From Vespa crabro (Eukaryota; Arthropoda; Insecta; Hymenoptera; Vespidae), in contig NC_060964.1 in NCBI RefSeq assembly GCF_910589235.1, positions 488,571 to 552,570 of the forward strand: 64,000 bases of DNA. The letters run 5' to 3'. Below are positions 1-11,623 of the stretch, piece after piece. Position 1 is the stretch's first letter; every line of letters starts with the position of its first letter. The notes under the pieces were generated by a model. The model did not search any database, was not told the DNA's origin, and saw only the letters and a list, made by a program, of their open reading frames with translations. The position numbers were made by a program, and so were the translations under genes.

Positions 1-31
1 AATAACGATGGATTACGAGAATATGGTAATC

Positions 32-33
<2 letters not shown>

Positions 34-85
<52 letters not shown>

Positions 86-325
86 TTTCTTTTATGAGGC
101 TAGACGTGCGCGAACACGTTCGTACTTAAACGCGTTTATCGCTCATCAAAATGCAAATTATTATGCCGCACCGAAAATTATAGACGCATACTCATAAGTC
201 CTGACACAATTTGTCTCTGGATCGTGAATCACTTAATTTTAGAGTACAAAGGACACTGTGTTTAAACTTTCTCTCTCTTTCTCTCATTTTCTATCTCTCA
301 TTCTCTCATTTTCTCTTTTTCTCTC

Positions 326-366
<41 letters not shown>
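34..366. repeat. Two (CT)n microsatellites
   Basis: Pure runs at 34-78 and about 333-366, separated by about 240 bp of unique sequence holding a POU octamer. Confidence 0.9.
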
Positions 367-369
<3 letters not shown>

Positions 370-585
370 CATTCTCTCGTATACTCACCACCCGCTCGGT
401 TGACCACTTATTTAGCGTTCCGCGTTCGCATGTTAGCTGCTTCTACCGGAACTAATTGAAACGTTGCTCTTAAACGCCTGTAAACACTGCTCGGAGTCGT
501 TTCCTTGTGCATTGTCGCGCGTGTTCCGACTTACATTTGAGAGGAATGTCGAAATTGATATCAGTTCTCCGTTTGATATCAGTAT

Positions 586-595
<10 letters not shown>

Positions 596-645
<50 letters not shown>

Positions 646-646
646 G
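596..646. repeat. (TA)n microsatellite
   Basis: About 50 bp of alternating TA with single C interruptions. Confidence 0.9.
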
Positions 647-2930
647 TACGTTTTATATGTACTTTTTTATGGGCATGATTTTAAAGCCGAGTCAAATGTC
701 TTTTACAATTTATATAAAAGATCCGATTCGTTTGAATGCAACAACTAAATCGATTATACGATTCTTGAGTTTTCTCATAAAAAAACTTTTATTGTTGTTT
801 TTTATTACCTCGAGAATGATTTGGCAGAAATGTTAAAACTATGTACAATGATTCCTAATTGATAAAAACGATAATACAGTATGTACATATACGTACATTC
901 ATGTATCTACATATTATAATCTTCAGAATTCTCATTTTTATTTGATTGAAGTTCTAAAAAGAAATTTCTAATAGAAAAAAATTGTGACTCGTTAAAAAGA
1001 CAAATATTCTTCGTTGTGTCGTCTTACGTTTATTTTTTTAGTTCTTTTTTTCTTTTCTTTCTTCTTCTTTTTCCTTATCACACGCGTGCATAAGCGCTCA
1101 ATTACACGCGCGCGTACTTTTATCGTGTAAGTCAAGAAGAAAGAGGAAGGAAAAAAAGAAGAAAAAAAAGTAGACAACGCGATCGGAGCGCTATAGTAGC
1201 TCATGAGCGAGCTTACTCAACGAAAACTATAGGGATAAGATAAGGAATCTCATAATTATTATAGTAATGCCATATATATCGCAAAGTCGTATTGCTGGCG
1301 AATAAAATTATGAGGCCGTCGAAGAACCACCTACTCGACTGACTGACTGACTGACTTACTGACTCAGATTTATAATTAGTTGTTATTTACTCGTTATAAT
1401 TTTATAGTATTGGAAGAAAAGGAAGATACCTACGTTCAAATATTTTTTTCCGATAAACATCGACCGTTCAACTCGAAGTTCGTTGTTCGTTATGAAAAAT
1501 AATTTCTTTTTCCTTTTTTATTTTTTCCTTTTTTCTTTTTTATTCTTCGCAATTCTAATTGAGCTAAAATAATAAACGAGCCTTTTATAAGATCGAACAA
1601 TTGACCACTGTCGAGAATCTCTTACTGTCACGAATGAATCCCGGTAATGATATTCTCGAAAGGGAGAAATCGATTTTTGTCATTACGAATAAAATACGAT
1701 TGTAGCTTATGGGGATCTTATCAATTTGTGCGGAAACCGTTGTTAAGGGAACCGTCAACTCGATTGAGGTGCTCGTGGCCGCCAACGAAGTTGAAAACGA
1801 ATGAAATTTTGTCGAGCTGGAAAAGAAAAAAGAACTCGTACGAGTTTCTTCGAGAGCTATGCGTGTTACTTATTCGTGCTTGGTTCGGTAGAATGTCGTA
1901 GAGGAATGAAAGAGAGAGAAAGAAGAATCTTTTAAATTCCGTGTTAACGAAAAAGGAGGAGCAAAGTGGACGACAATCCGTTCCTTCAAACCGGATTTCG
2001 GGATTACAATCGACCGCCTGCTTCTTCGTCTTCTACTTCATCGTCGTTTTCTTCTTCTGCGAAGCCCTTCGTTCGTTTTTATACAGTCGAGGGCGACGGA
2101 GATCTCGCCTTTAGCTCGTCACATTCGAACGGCTACGGGTAAACGCGACAATGGGCAACAAAGGGAGGTAGGGATCGAGTCCGATCGTAAAGGTCCCTTA
2201 TTCGGATCTCGAATCACAGTCCATTCGTCTCGGATGTCTTGGAAACGTATTTTCTTTTGCGAAGAAAGAGGAATGATCAATGGTGTGAAACATTCTCGAA
2301 TAATACTATGGATACTTTTTATAAAGCGGGTTTAAAAAAGATTCATAAAGATTGATCGTTTGAAACTTGAAAATTTCCTTTTTTCTTTTTTTTTCTTCCT
2401 TTTTTTTTCTTCTTTTTTTTTGGAAGAATATAGAATAATAGTATACAACTATATATATGTGATTACAAGTTATTGCATGTTAATGGAAATCAATGGCGCG
2501 TGAATAGCAAATTGTAATTAGTAAAGAACTTTGACAAGCCGATAGGTACATATATATCGTAAGAATAAAGGATTCTCGTTGTATTATCGCAAAACAGGTT
2601 TACAAGGATATTTTCAAGGATATTCATCGTTGAAAAAGGTGTGAGAAGAAAGGCCGACAATTCGCGAGGTTGAACAAGATCCTTGGATTAGAATGAACCC
2701 CTTTTGCCATTCCACGAACGATCCGTTTAATACTCTCTCGCCTGGCGCCTCGGCGAAGTTTAAAACGCGACAGGAGGACTGTTCAAGAAAAGGAGTCGGG
2801 AGAGAGGAGGGAAAAGAAGGGGGAACCAGAGGGCCCAAAATCTCGATCTGTTCGGCGCCCGCTACGAGGTGGACCGACGAAGGTGGAAATATATATTTCC
2901 TTCGAGATAGAATGAGTGTATGTATGGGAG

Positions 2931-2935
<5 letters not shown>

Positions 2936-3005
<70 letters not shown>

Positions 3006-3008
3006 AGA
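2936..3008. repeat. (GA)n microsatellite
   Basis: A near-pure GA run with flanking GAAA variants. It is the source of Leu/Ser and Arg/Glu repeat frames here. Confidence 0.95.
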
Positions 3009-3281
3009 AATGGTCGGACGGAGCCACAAAAGAGCAAAATCCATGTCTGGGCCTTAACGCGGCGTAGCCTTCCGGCCTTTGGGTCAGTTCTCGGCCCTCT
3101 CTGGTAACCACATCAGTCTCGGCATTCTATACCACCTCGAGAGTCGAGTTTCAGGAGCGTACTTCATTTTCTGGTCCATATATTGTGATTAAAATTTATA
3201 TATTTTTTTTCGATGAATTTTTCTTTACTTAAAAAAGAAAAGAAAAAAACAACTTCTTGATAATTAAAATAGAATTATATA

Positions 3282-3408
3282 TTTGGGGGACCGGAAAGTA
3301 ATGTCGTTTTTGCACATGTCGATATTTGATTGTTAAAAATTGTTAAAAATTGTTAAAAATTTATTTGTTTGAATTTAATTTAAGAAAGCGACATTACTTT
3401 CCGGTCTC

Positions 3409-3413
<5 letters not shown>
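3282..3413. mobile_element. Mariner-like MITE or deleted mariner copy, 132 bp
   Basis: Terminal inverted repeats share GACCGGAAAGTAATGTCG exactly (left 3288-3305, right 3390-3407), and the outer ends are similar (TTTGGGGGACC versus TTAGAGAGACC). The element sits between TA dinucleotides, the mariner target-site duplication. The interior holds three direct copies of ATTGTTAAAA and no transposase, so it is non-autonomous. Family assignment is by recognition of the ends only. Confidence 0.75.

Positions 3414-3470
<57 letters not shown>
3414..3470. repeat. (TA)n microsatellite abutting the mariner-like element
   Basis: 57 bp of TA begin immediately at the right target-site TA of the 132-bp element. 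Confidence 0.95.
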
Positions 3471-3472
<2 letters not shown>

Positions 3473-3697
3473 TATTGAAATAAAGTGGCACGTAACTCTT
3501 AACAAGGAGCATTCTCGGTCGAGATTAAACGATAGGACGATATTGGATAATCGATCGTAATTGTGTCTATTTAGTATAGGGAAGCTGGGGTTGGCTCGTA
3601 TGTCTCTTCTTGGAGACTATACCGAAGTGGCATCTCTTATATTAACGACAGGAAGCGGTTAACCGACTGAATAATCGTTCATAGGAAAAGAAAGAGA

Positions 3698-4431
<734 letters not shown>

Positions 4432-4751
4432 TAAGAAAGGAAAAAGATAGTAAGAGAGAGGTTAGGAAACAGAGCGAGAAACGAAAAGGTAAGGAAAGGT
4501 AAGAAGAAGAAGAAGAATTGGAAATAGGAAATGTTCGATTTAGTCCATCCAATCTTCTTCTCTTTTTTCTTCTTCTTCTTCGATTAAAGCGAAAGACGAT
4601 TAAAAACAAGTGTTGGGTGTAAACGATCGATAACGTTTATAAAGATATAAAGAGATCTTCGTGCAAACGAAATCCCTATAGAGAGTTCTCAACTGGAAAA
4701 TTATTAACCGACAAGATGCAAGATAGGTCGACGCGTTGAGACTATCATTTC

Positions 4752-4757
<6 letters not shown>

Positions 4758-4795
<38 letters not shown>
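4758..4795. repeat. (TA)n microsatellite
   Basis: A pure run of about 36 bp. Confidence 0.9.
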
Positions 4796-4796
<1 letters not shown>

Positions 4797-6600
4797 GTAT
4801 GTACACGTGTACATATTGTCTGCTCGAATGAATTCAATGAAAAAGAGAGAGAGAGAAAGACAGAGACAGAGATATATGATGACGACGAAGAGAGACGAGA
4901 ATCACCTAATCGTACCCGCCTACCGACAAATTAGAATATATCGAAGTTTAACTCGACGAACACAAGATATCCTTCCCTTCACGAAAATCACGCTACCGCA
5001 CACATTTATAATGATTAAATTTAACTTACGTATTTATATTCGTTCGTTCGTTCGTTCGTTCACACGAGGTGACCGCTGAAAGATAGAAAGAGAGAATGAA
5101 CGTTACAGGCAAATATATCCTCCAGCGGGATCACCTAATTTGCATCCAATCATAATTGGCCAACGAGTCGTGACGCAATCATGACCCGAGATATAATGAA
5201 CGAGGAATCGAGTATGATTTGGCGATTCTCCATATTTTGTCATTTCTATATTTTAGACCCATAATTTATTTGTCCGCTTACGAGTTTTCTCTCAATGGTA
5301 GTCTCAATGGTAACTGATGTCCTTGTCGATATCTTGTCAATGGATAAGAGTGATACACGCGATACTATAAATAATTACGAATGATGTGTTGAATAAAAGG
5401 AATGCCTTTATAAACCGAAATAAATTATTAATTTTTATATGTGAATTAAATTTTATTTTGAGTATGTATCTTATTAACGCATATATAATAATAACGAATA
5501 AATGTAAAGAAATTCTTTGACAATTCTGAAACATAGACGTGAAAAGAAATTTAATTTATTTTATCAATTACATTATTATCGAAAAGGACGCAGTGGACGA
5601 ATTTACAAAATAAATTCTCATCGAGAAATGAGGGATTAGGATCTTTGAAAAGATGTATTATAACAAAGGTCGAAAGAGAGCTGAAAAGTGACAAGATCGA
5701 AGTCGATGTTCTCGGAGAGGTCCAAACGCGTATCGAGTGGCGGGAGGCTAGTAGACGGTCCTGGACCAGGCATCGGTTCTTATTCCGTGGTTCGTGAGAG
5801 CAACAGAGAAAGAAGAAGGAGAAGAAGAAAGAAAAAAGAAAAAGGAAAAGAAAAAGAAAAAAAATAAAAGAAAGGAAGAGAGTGAGAGGGTAAACGCGAG
5901 ACTCAGCACAACAAAGATCCATCGGGACCGGTTTCGTGTTCTGCCCTTTTTTACATTCCCCGAAGAGGCCCCGCCAGGCTGCGGGTGTGAAAACCGACAC
6001 CCACCCACTTGTTATTTTGTCAAACACGAGCTTTGAAAATTATAGGAATCATGCGGCACATCGAGCCTATCCTATACGTCTAATATAGCCGTGCGCACGA
6101 CAGATTATATTCGATCCGACTTTTACTCTCTTTGCCTTCGTGTGGCCGCTTCGTATTTTATAACCGTCAATTAAACGCGAAACCGTAAAATAACTGCTAC
6201 TGCTATTTAAACGCGGTTAAAGTTGACGCGAGCTAACACAGCCATTTTGTTTGTCACTTGATTCTATTAATTTTTCGATCCTTAAGCTAACGTAGGGGTT
6301 CTGAAATCGAACGGACTCGGCACTGAGATCGACGGAATTGCGAATTCCGATGGCTTGCTGGTGGTTGCAATAATTTCGAGGCAATTGAACCGAGACGAAA
6401 CGCCGACTCAAGCGTACGAAAGCCGCGAGTACTCAACTCTGGGATAGCTTCTCGCAGCTGCTGTGGCTAACCACATTGATTATTATTTCCGATAGGTCGA
6501 GTCAAACGCAGAATTCTTTGCGACGAGTACTTTCATTTTACTTTTGTTTGTTTGATGTTGTTATTGTTGTCATTATTGTTTTTTTTTGTTACGTCAATTG
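4796..6600. other. Non-genic stretch with a conserved-enhancer look
   Basis: No gene recognised. It includes a short (CGTT)n run at 5041-5063, a POU/homeodomain motif cluster near 5135-5165, and an A-rich purine tract at 5807-5890. Confidence 0.6.
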
Positions 6601-6902
6601 ATCATATCGATGTAATTTTGTCTTTATAAGTATGTTAAATAAAGTTATCTTCATTTTTTATATTTTCGTTATTTTCTTTATTTACAAGAAAACTACATTA
6701 TTTCTTAAATTTATCCTTTTGAAAATAAAAATATTAATTGCACTGTAAATTCATCATATCGATGTAATTTTATTTTTGCAAGTGCGTTAAATGAAATTAT
6801 ATTCATTTCTTTTATTTCTTTTATTTTTTTTTAGAAGAGAATTAAATTATTTCTTAAATCTGTCCTTTTGCAAATTAAAAAACATTAATTGCATCGTGCG
6901 GT
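6601..6902. repeat. Diverged two-copy tandem duplication, about 152 bp unit
   Basis: Copies start at 6601 and 6753 with ATCATATCGATGTAATTTT. Both then carry a T-rich stretch, ATTATTTCTTAAAT(T/C)T(A/G)TCCTTTTG and ATTAATTGCA. Substitutions and small indels show the duplication is old. Confidence 0.75.
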
Positions 6903-9900
6903 AAACAACCTTCCTATTTTGTCTCTATCAGTTTTTCTTCTGTTTCTGTTTAGTCGCTTCGCGTCATCTGAAAAGGTATACAGTATCCTTTAAAATCTCT
7001 TCTCTCGTGCCAAGTTTTCGTTGCGCCGCTTTTTATTCGATCGACCACCGCATTCTTACACTCGTATCGCTTCTCAAGGAGGAGCTCTCCCTTGAAACGG
7101 AACCCAAGATTCGAGAGAGCAAGTCTTCCTGGGAAACGGTGACTTTTTACGATTCTCTTCGATTGATCCTTTTTACGATTAAACGTGACTCTCGAAGTGA
7201 CTCGACTTTTTTTCCTTTATGCAACACCCAAAAGAAGAAGGTCCTTTTATGTTATAAAAAAAATTCGAAGAAAACATTAAACTTATTATAAATTCTTAAA
7301 TTATACTTATGTCGATTTAACAACGAAGTACAATCTTATGTATGTAAAATTAATTACTAAATAAAAAGATAAACAAGGACATACATGAGAGAAACTGAGT
7401 GTTCGTATCTTTCTATTCGATAGTCGTATAAATATTTGCAAAGACCAGATAAATTGCGTAATCGAGAATACTCGTTTCTCAAGAAGTCTTTTTAATAGCT
7501 ATTCTCGTGATCATAAATATCGAATGGCTATATAATTCTAAAAGAGTGATGCTAGGAGTCCTCAAAATAAGTAGGTATTGAAGTTCGACTTAAACTGAAG
7601 AATGTTCTTACTACTAGTATGATACTCGTCGCAAAGATTTTATATTTGTTAAAGCAGAAAGATTGTCTTGCAATCAAGGACATTTGTTTCGCGTTCAAAA
7701 TAACGAGTAACTTCTTCCTTCTTCTTTGACATGCAACGGGTGTATCACATGTATGTAACTAAGTAGCTACAACATGAAAAAACATGGATTGCCAATGGCG
7801 ATCGTGTAGCTTTATTAACTTAATTAAATAACTTGACACCACTCGTGATCGAATCGATTTAGTACGTTGCCTCGAAGAACTATTGTAAAACAATCTAGTT
7901 ATTTTAACATCAATATCAACGTAAAGAATATCAGATTTTTCTTAATACTTAATATTATCTTAATATTTTATATTCTTATCGGAATATTTGTTCTTAATTA
8001 ACTGCAATTCATTTGTACTGTTAAACTTAATTAAACGTATATCTAATTCAATAATAATATCGACGATAATAATAAATTGTAATAAAAGTAAAGTGTTAAT
8101 ATTAAAGATAATATATATGTGTATATATATATATAATGTAAATAATATTATATAAATTAGTATTGAAGATAATATGTCGCGATAAAGTATTCGAAGAACA
8201 TTCCGAACGTAAGAAATTCAGGCCCTAAACTCGGGGTCGATCGACAAATAGGGCCAAGTACGGTGGTCAATATATTCTCATCGAGTCTCACGGAGTCAAT
8301 CATATCGCTAAAAGATTAACCGATATACTCCTGGGGGCCATTCCATTTTATAAGCTACCAGCGAAAAATAAAAAGTTGTATGCTTTTACGTGAACTCGAT
8401 GCTATTTCAAAAACCAACGAATTACGTTCTTAATGCTAAACAAGCTTTACGTATAAGGTGTACTTATAAAAATTACACGTCACCGATGAATTCAGATTCT
8501 TGTGTGGATTCATGTTACGATAAAAATCACCCCTAGATGTGGTTCAACAAAATCGATCCTTCATAAAATGTATATATATGAAGGAGTTTAGATTTTTTTT
8601 ACAAATAAAAAAAAAGAAAAACGAAAAAATATTTAAAATCACTGTGCTTAAGAAGTAAACACGTAAAGTACGTATATACAAGTAAAGAAATCGAAATTCG
8701 AAATTCAATTAGTTATATATTGTTTATAGTCTAAACTATGCGTACAACATGGATATAAAATATTTATATATGCAAATATGTATGAAGTTCGATACACCTT
8801 TCAATAAGTTTATAATATTTGTTAGCAATTCCCACATTTTACTCAGTTGATACAAAACTTTTACTTGGCGTGCTCTCTCACGTCGTTGGCATTTATACTT
8901 GATTGTGGAAACTATACCGTGGCATAACTACTACATATATGTACATACAAAGTTTCGTTCAACAAATATGGCTCTTGTTAAAAGTACCGAGGTTAGCGAG
9001 TCTCCATACTCCTTTGGGACGGGTTTTGCACGCACGTTGACCATAATCGGAATACAATACCTGTCCCTTTTATCCTTCTTCGATAGCTCGTTATGCTACT
9101 GTATCTATGGTGAACTGCAAGAAAATCACAATATGTGATTTTGATAGATATTGATCGATAGATAATGAACTCGCATATTTTGTCCGTTGATTCGAAAATT
9201 TCAAAATCTAAACGATCGTTTTACAAAAATAGAGGGACATATGCATTTTCACAATTTTTCGTTCGTATGTAGAGAAATAAAGTGATTCATTGTAAATAAA
9301 CATTTTGATAAAAGTTAAATCTTTTGTTGATACGTAGATAATTATATATTATTATTAGCTATATATATATATATATCATTTACATATGTAGAGGTGTGTT
9401 TTGGACAAACGTGTGAAAACAATACATTGTACTGGAGGCGCATTTTCTATGTAAGTTCAAGTATTTTGCTGCTAGGTGGCGTATTTGTTCAATGTTTTAA
9501 ACTTTAATTTTATTCTACTTTGTACATGATCTTATTGCGATTAATATAGATAATATTAAATATTTTGTCAAACAAAAAAAAGCAAAAAAAATAAATATAA
9601 ATATTATTTATTAGTTATTAAGATGTTCATTAAACAATGCATGGGGTGACTCATTAGTTAATAAAAATGTATTATTGTAAATAAGTTTAATTTTTAAACT
9701 TTAAGCCATGCAGATAATAGATAATATCAATTTAATAGATGTTATGTTTGCTTTGAAAATGAAGGAGAGGACTTTCAGTATTTAATGTAGGTTAGTAACA
9801 TGTCATAGTAGTTTTTAGTGATATTAAATGTTGGCTATATGAGTTAATATTTGGAAATTAAATTTTTATAACAATGCACTTTTGGCATTTAATTTATGGA

Positions 9901-10100
9901 CGATATTTTACTTACACATTATAATGCAAGATACAGATTCAAACATGATTCAGTTCATTCTCGTTGTTGCTTTGTTAAATTACAACATTGGAATGAATTA
10001 TTATATATTAAGATAGGACTATTGTCTTGTTGTCTACATCTGTGCCTCTATTCTGCTATTATTATATTAAGCAAACTTTATAATAAATTGTATTTATAGG
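6903..10100. other. AT-rich intergenic stretch left of RpL34
   Basis: No gene supported. Unique, moderately GC sequence at 8215-8420 and candidate CTCF-like motifs at 9434-9481 are the only notable points. Two short plus-strand frames (8899-9138 and 9896-10099) have no recognisable product. Confidence 0.6.
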
Positions 10101-10153
10101 TACACTAAAGTGTGATAATAATGATTTATAGTCGATTTTTTGGTAATTTTATA

Positions 10154-10164
10154 TTTATTTTATT
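10154..10164 (-). terminator. RpL34 polyadenylation signals
   Basis: Two overlapping AATAAA hexamers on the minus strand (TTTATT at 10154-10159 and 10159-10164) lie 20-30 nt after the RpL34 stop codon. This implies a very short 3' UTR, as is common for ribosomal protein mRNAs. Confidence 0.7.
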
Positions 10165-10183
10165 TAATTAATAAAAATCATTA

Positions 10184-10280
10184 TTATTTGTCTGTTTTCT
10201 TTGTCTTCTCAGTTGCTTGCTGTGCTTTCATAACTTTAACTACGATCTTCTGCTCTTCAATCAAAAAAGCGCGGACAATC
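10184..10280 (-). CDS. RpL34: RpL34 last coding exon
   Basis: This 97-nt exon follows acceptor TTTGTAG and encodes the C-terminal 31 residues, starting IVRAFLIEEQKIVVKVMKAQ. The first G completes the split Arg codon. The stop is TAA. Confidence 0.95.
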
Positions 10281-11291
10281 CTACAAAGCTCAAATAATGT
10301 TATTATTTAAATATAATTGGCAATAAAATGTGATCACTATTTTTCATAATATTAAAACTCAACATAATATCGCATGGTAAAATGTTTTTCATATATCTTA
10401 GAAAACACTTAAAATACTGATTGTTAAAATATATTCAAATGTACCTTTCTTTAACGCATTTGTGACAAAGGACACCACCGTATACGCGTTTGACTGTTTT
10501 CTTTCTCTTACACATACGTGAACGTTCCATTGGCCTTGCAGGCTGAATACCTCTGAGCTTATCTTTGCAGTGACCACATCTTGGAGTTTTTTTAGGTTTC
10601 TTCAAATATTGATATACTAATTTACCACCAGGAGTACGAACGCTATAAAAAATATATCGGTTAGTATTTTTCGGACAGTAAAATAATGAAATGAATGAGT
10701 TAAATCTACTTCTAAATGCTTTAAGGGATACATATATGAAAAATAGCAAGTGTGATGGCATATGTACAAACATTGACTATATTCAAATATTATAAAATCT
10801 TAAAACTATTTTTACATTTTAAGAAATTACTACAATAATTAATATTATAATAATTAATAAATAAAATAAAAAATAGCAGAAAACCGAATTATATATCTTT
10901 TGTTAAAACAATCTTTGTAGAAAAACTTTTAGCATTTGTATTTTTTCGTCTATGCAACGTGCATATAATGATAAAAAATAATTAAATAAGTTATTAGTAG
11001 TCATTAATATTTTCGTATTAATAGAATTACATTGATTTATTTCAAATACTAAAATACACGTGGAAAAATATTGGAAAAGTACTATCAAAACATAACCTCT
11101 ATTGTATATTGATTGTACACAACACAAACAAAATAATTTACTAAATCGTAAAAAAAAAATATGAATCAAGGGAAGTTCATTTGTCATATTTACCGTTAAG
11201 TAAAGAGTACAATATTTATTACTTACACGCGTCTTCTGTTACTTTTTGTATTGTACGACAAACGCCGCCGATAGGTTAGTCGTTGTACCAT
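10184..11291 (-). CDS. RpL34: 60S ribosomal protein L34 (three coding exons)
   Basis: This is a structural protein of the large cytosolic ribosomal subunit. Coding exons are 11291-11227, 10642-10445 and 10280-10184, giving 119 residues, close to the roughly 117 of the family. The start ATG is at 11291-11289 and the protein begins MVQRLTYRRRLSYNTKSNRR, the typical L34 N-terminus. Exon junctions are in phase: GT|C codes Val22 and AG|G codes Arg88. Two Cys pairs, CGHC at residues 44-47 and CHKC at 81-84, form the zinc-binding motif of eukaryotic L34. The tail is lysine-rich and ends KKTDK before TAA at 10186-10184. Donors are GTAAGT and GTACAT; acceptors are TTATAG and TTGTAG. A 5' non-coding exon lies upstream. 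No snoRNA C/D boxes were seen in the introns. The identity is secure. Confidence 0.97.
10445..10642 (-). CDS. RpL34: RpL34 middle coding exon
   Basis: This 198-nt exon lies between acceptor TTTTTATAG and donor AG|GTACAT. It encodes VRTPGGKLVYQYLKKPKK and the two CxxC pairs of the zinc motif. Confidence 0.95.
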
Positions 11292-11298
11292 TTTGATT
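11227..11298 (-). CDS. RpL34: RpL34 exon with start codon
   Basis: The exon has acceptor CATTACAG and seven untranslated bases before the ATG (AATCAAA). It then encodes 21 complete codons and 2 nt of the next, ending at donor CGCGT|GTAAGT. Confidence 0.94.
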
Positions 11299-11509
11299 CT
11301 GTAATGTGAAAGCATACGTGAGAAAAAATATATCTATAATAATCTGAAAAACATCGAAAAAATATGTATATTTTTGAGATATCCATGATATGTTTATTAA
11401 TTTTCTGATTAACAAAGAATATTTGGATTTCTCGGTATCATATAAAAGTGACACAAACCTTTCTGCAAAGCCAAACGGAAAAGGAAGCGAATGTATATGA
11501 AGAACTTAC

Positions 11510-11540
11510 CAGCAGAGGTCGTGTTGTATGGCCAATGCGA
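11510..11540 (-). other. RpL34: RpL34 first exon, 5' untranslated (upstream edge uncertain)
   Basis: A strong donor, CTGCTG|GTAAGTTC, lies at 11510/11509, about 210 nt upstream of the ATG-exon acceptor, in the position expected for the short non-coding first exon of a ribosomal protein gene. The bases just before it, CCTCTGCTG, are pyrimidine-rich, which would fit a terminal oligopyrimidine mRNA start. The transcription start cannot be fixed from sequence, so the upper limit is approximate. Confidence 0.6.
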
Positions 11541-11623
11541 TTGGACCGATAAATTTCGAAAATTCGTATAGGGATATAGTTTAGTTTTTTTCTTGTAGCC
11601 AATGGAAGTTAACAGGAGCCAAT
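11532..11623 (-). promoter_or_regulatory. RpL34 promoter region with four CCAAT boxes
   Basis: Four CCAAT pentamers lie within 92 bp just upstream of the first exon: CCAAT on + at 11532-11536, 11599-11603 and 11619-11623, and ATTGG at 11540-11544. Such clusters bind NF-Y in animal promoters. The assignment to RpL34 rests on position. No canonical TATA box or TCT initiator was recognised. Confidence 0.5.

Noticed and set aside
2614..3111. 165-codon minus-strand frame with a long Ser/Leu run
   Set aside because: The core is a (GA)n repeat. The flanks show no domain and no splice-supported structure.
8899..9138. 79-codon plus-strand frame
   Set aside because: No recognisable motif, no splice partners and AT-rich random-looking composition.
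10281..11226. snoRNA inside RpL34 introns
   Set aside because: Ribosomal protein introns often host box C/D snoRNAs, but no TGATGA...CTGA pair was found on the sense strand.
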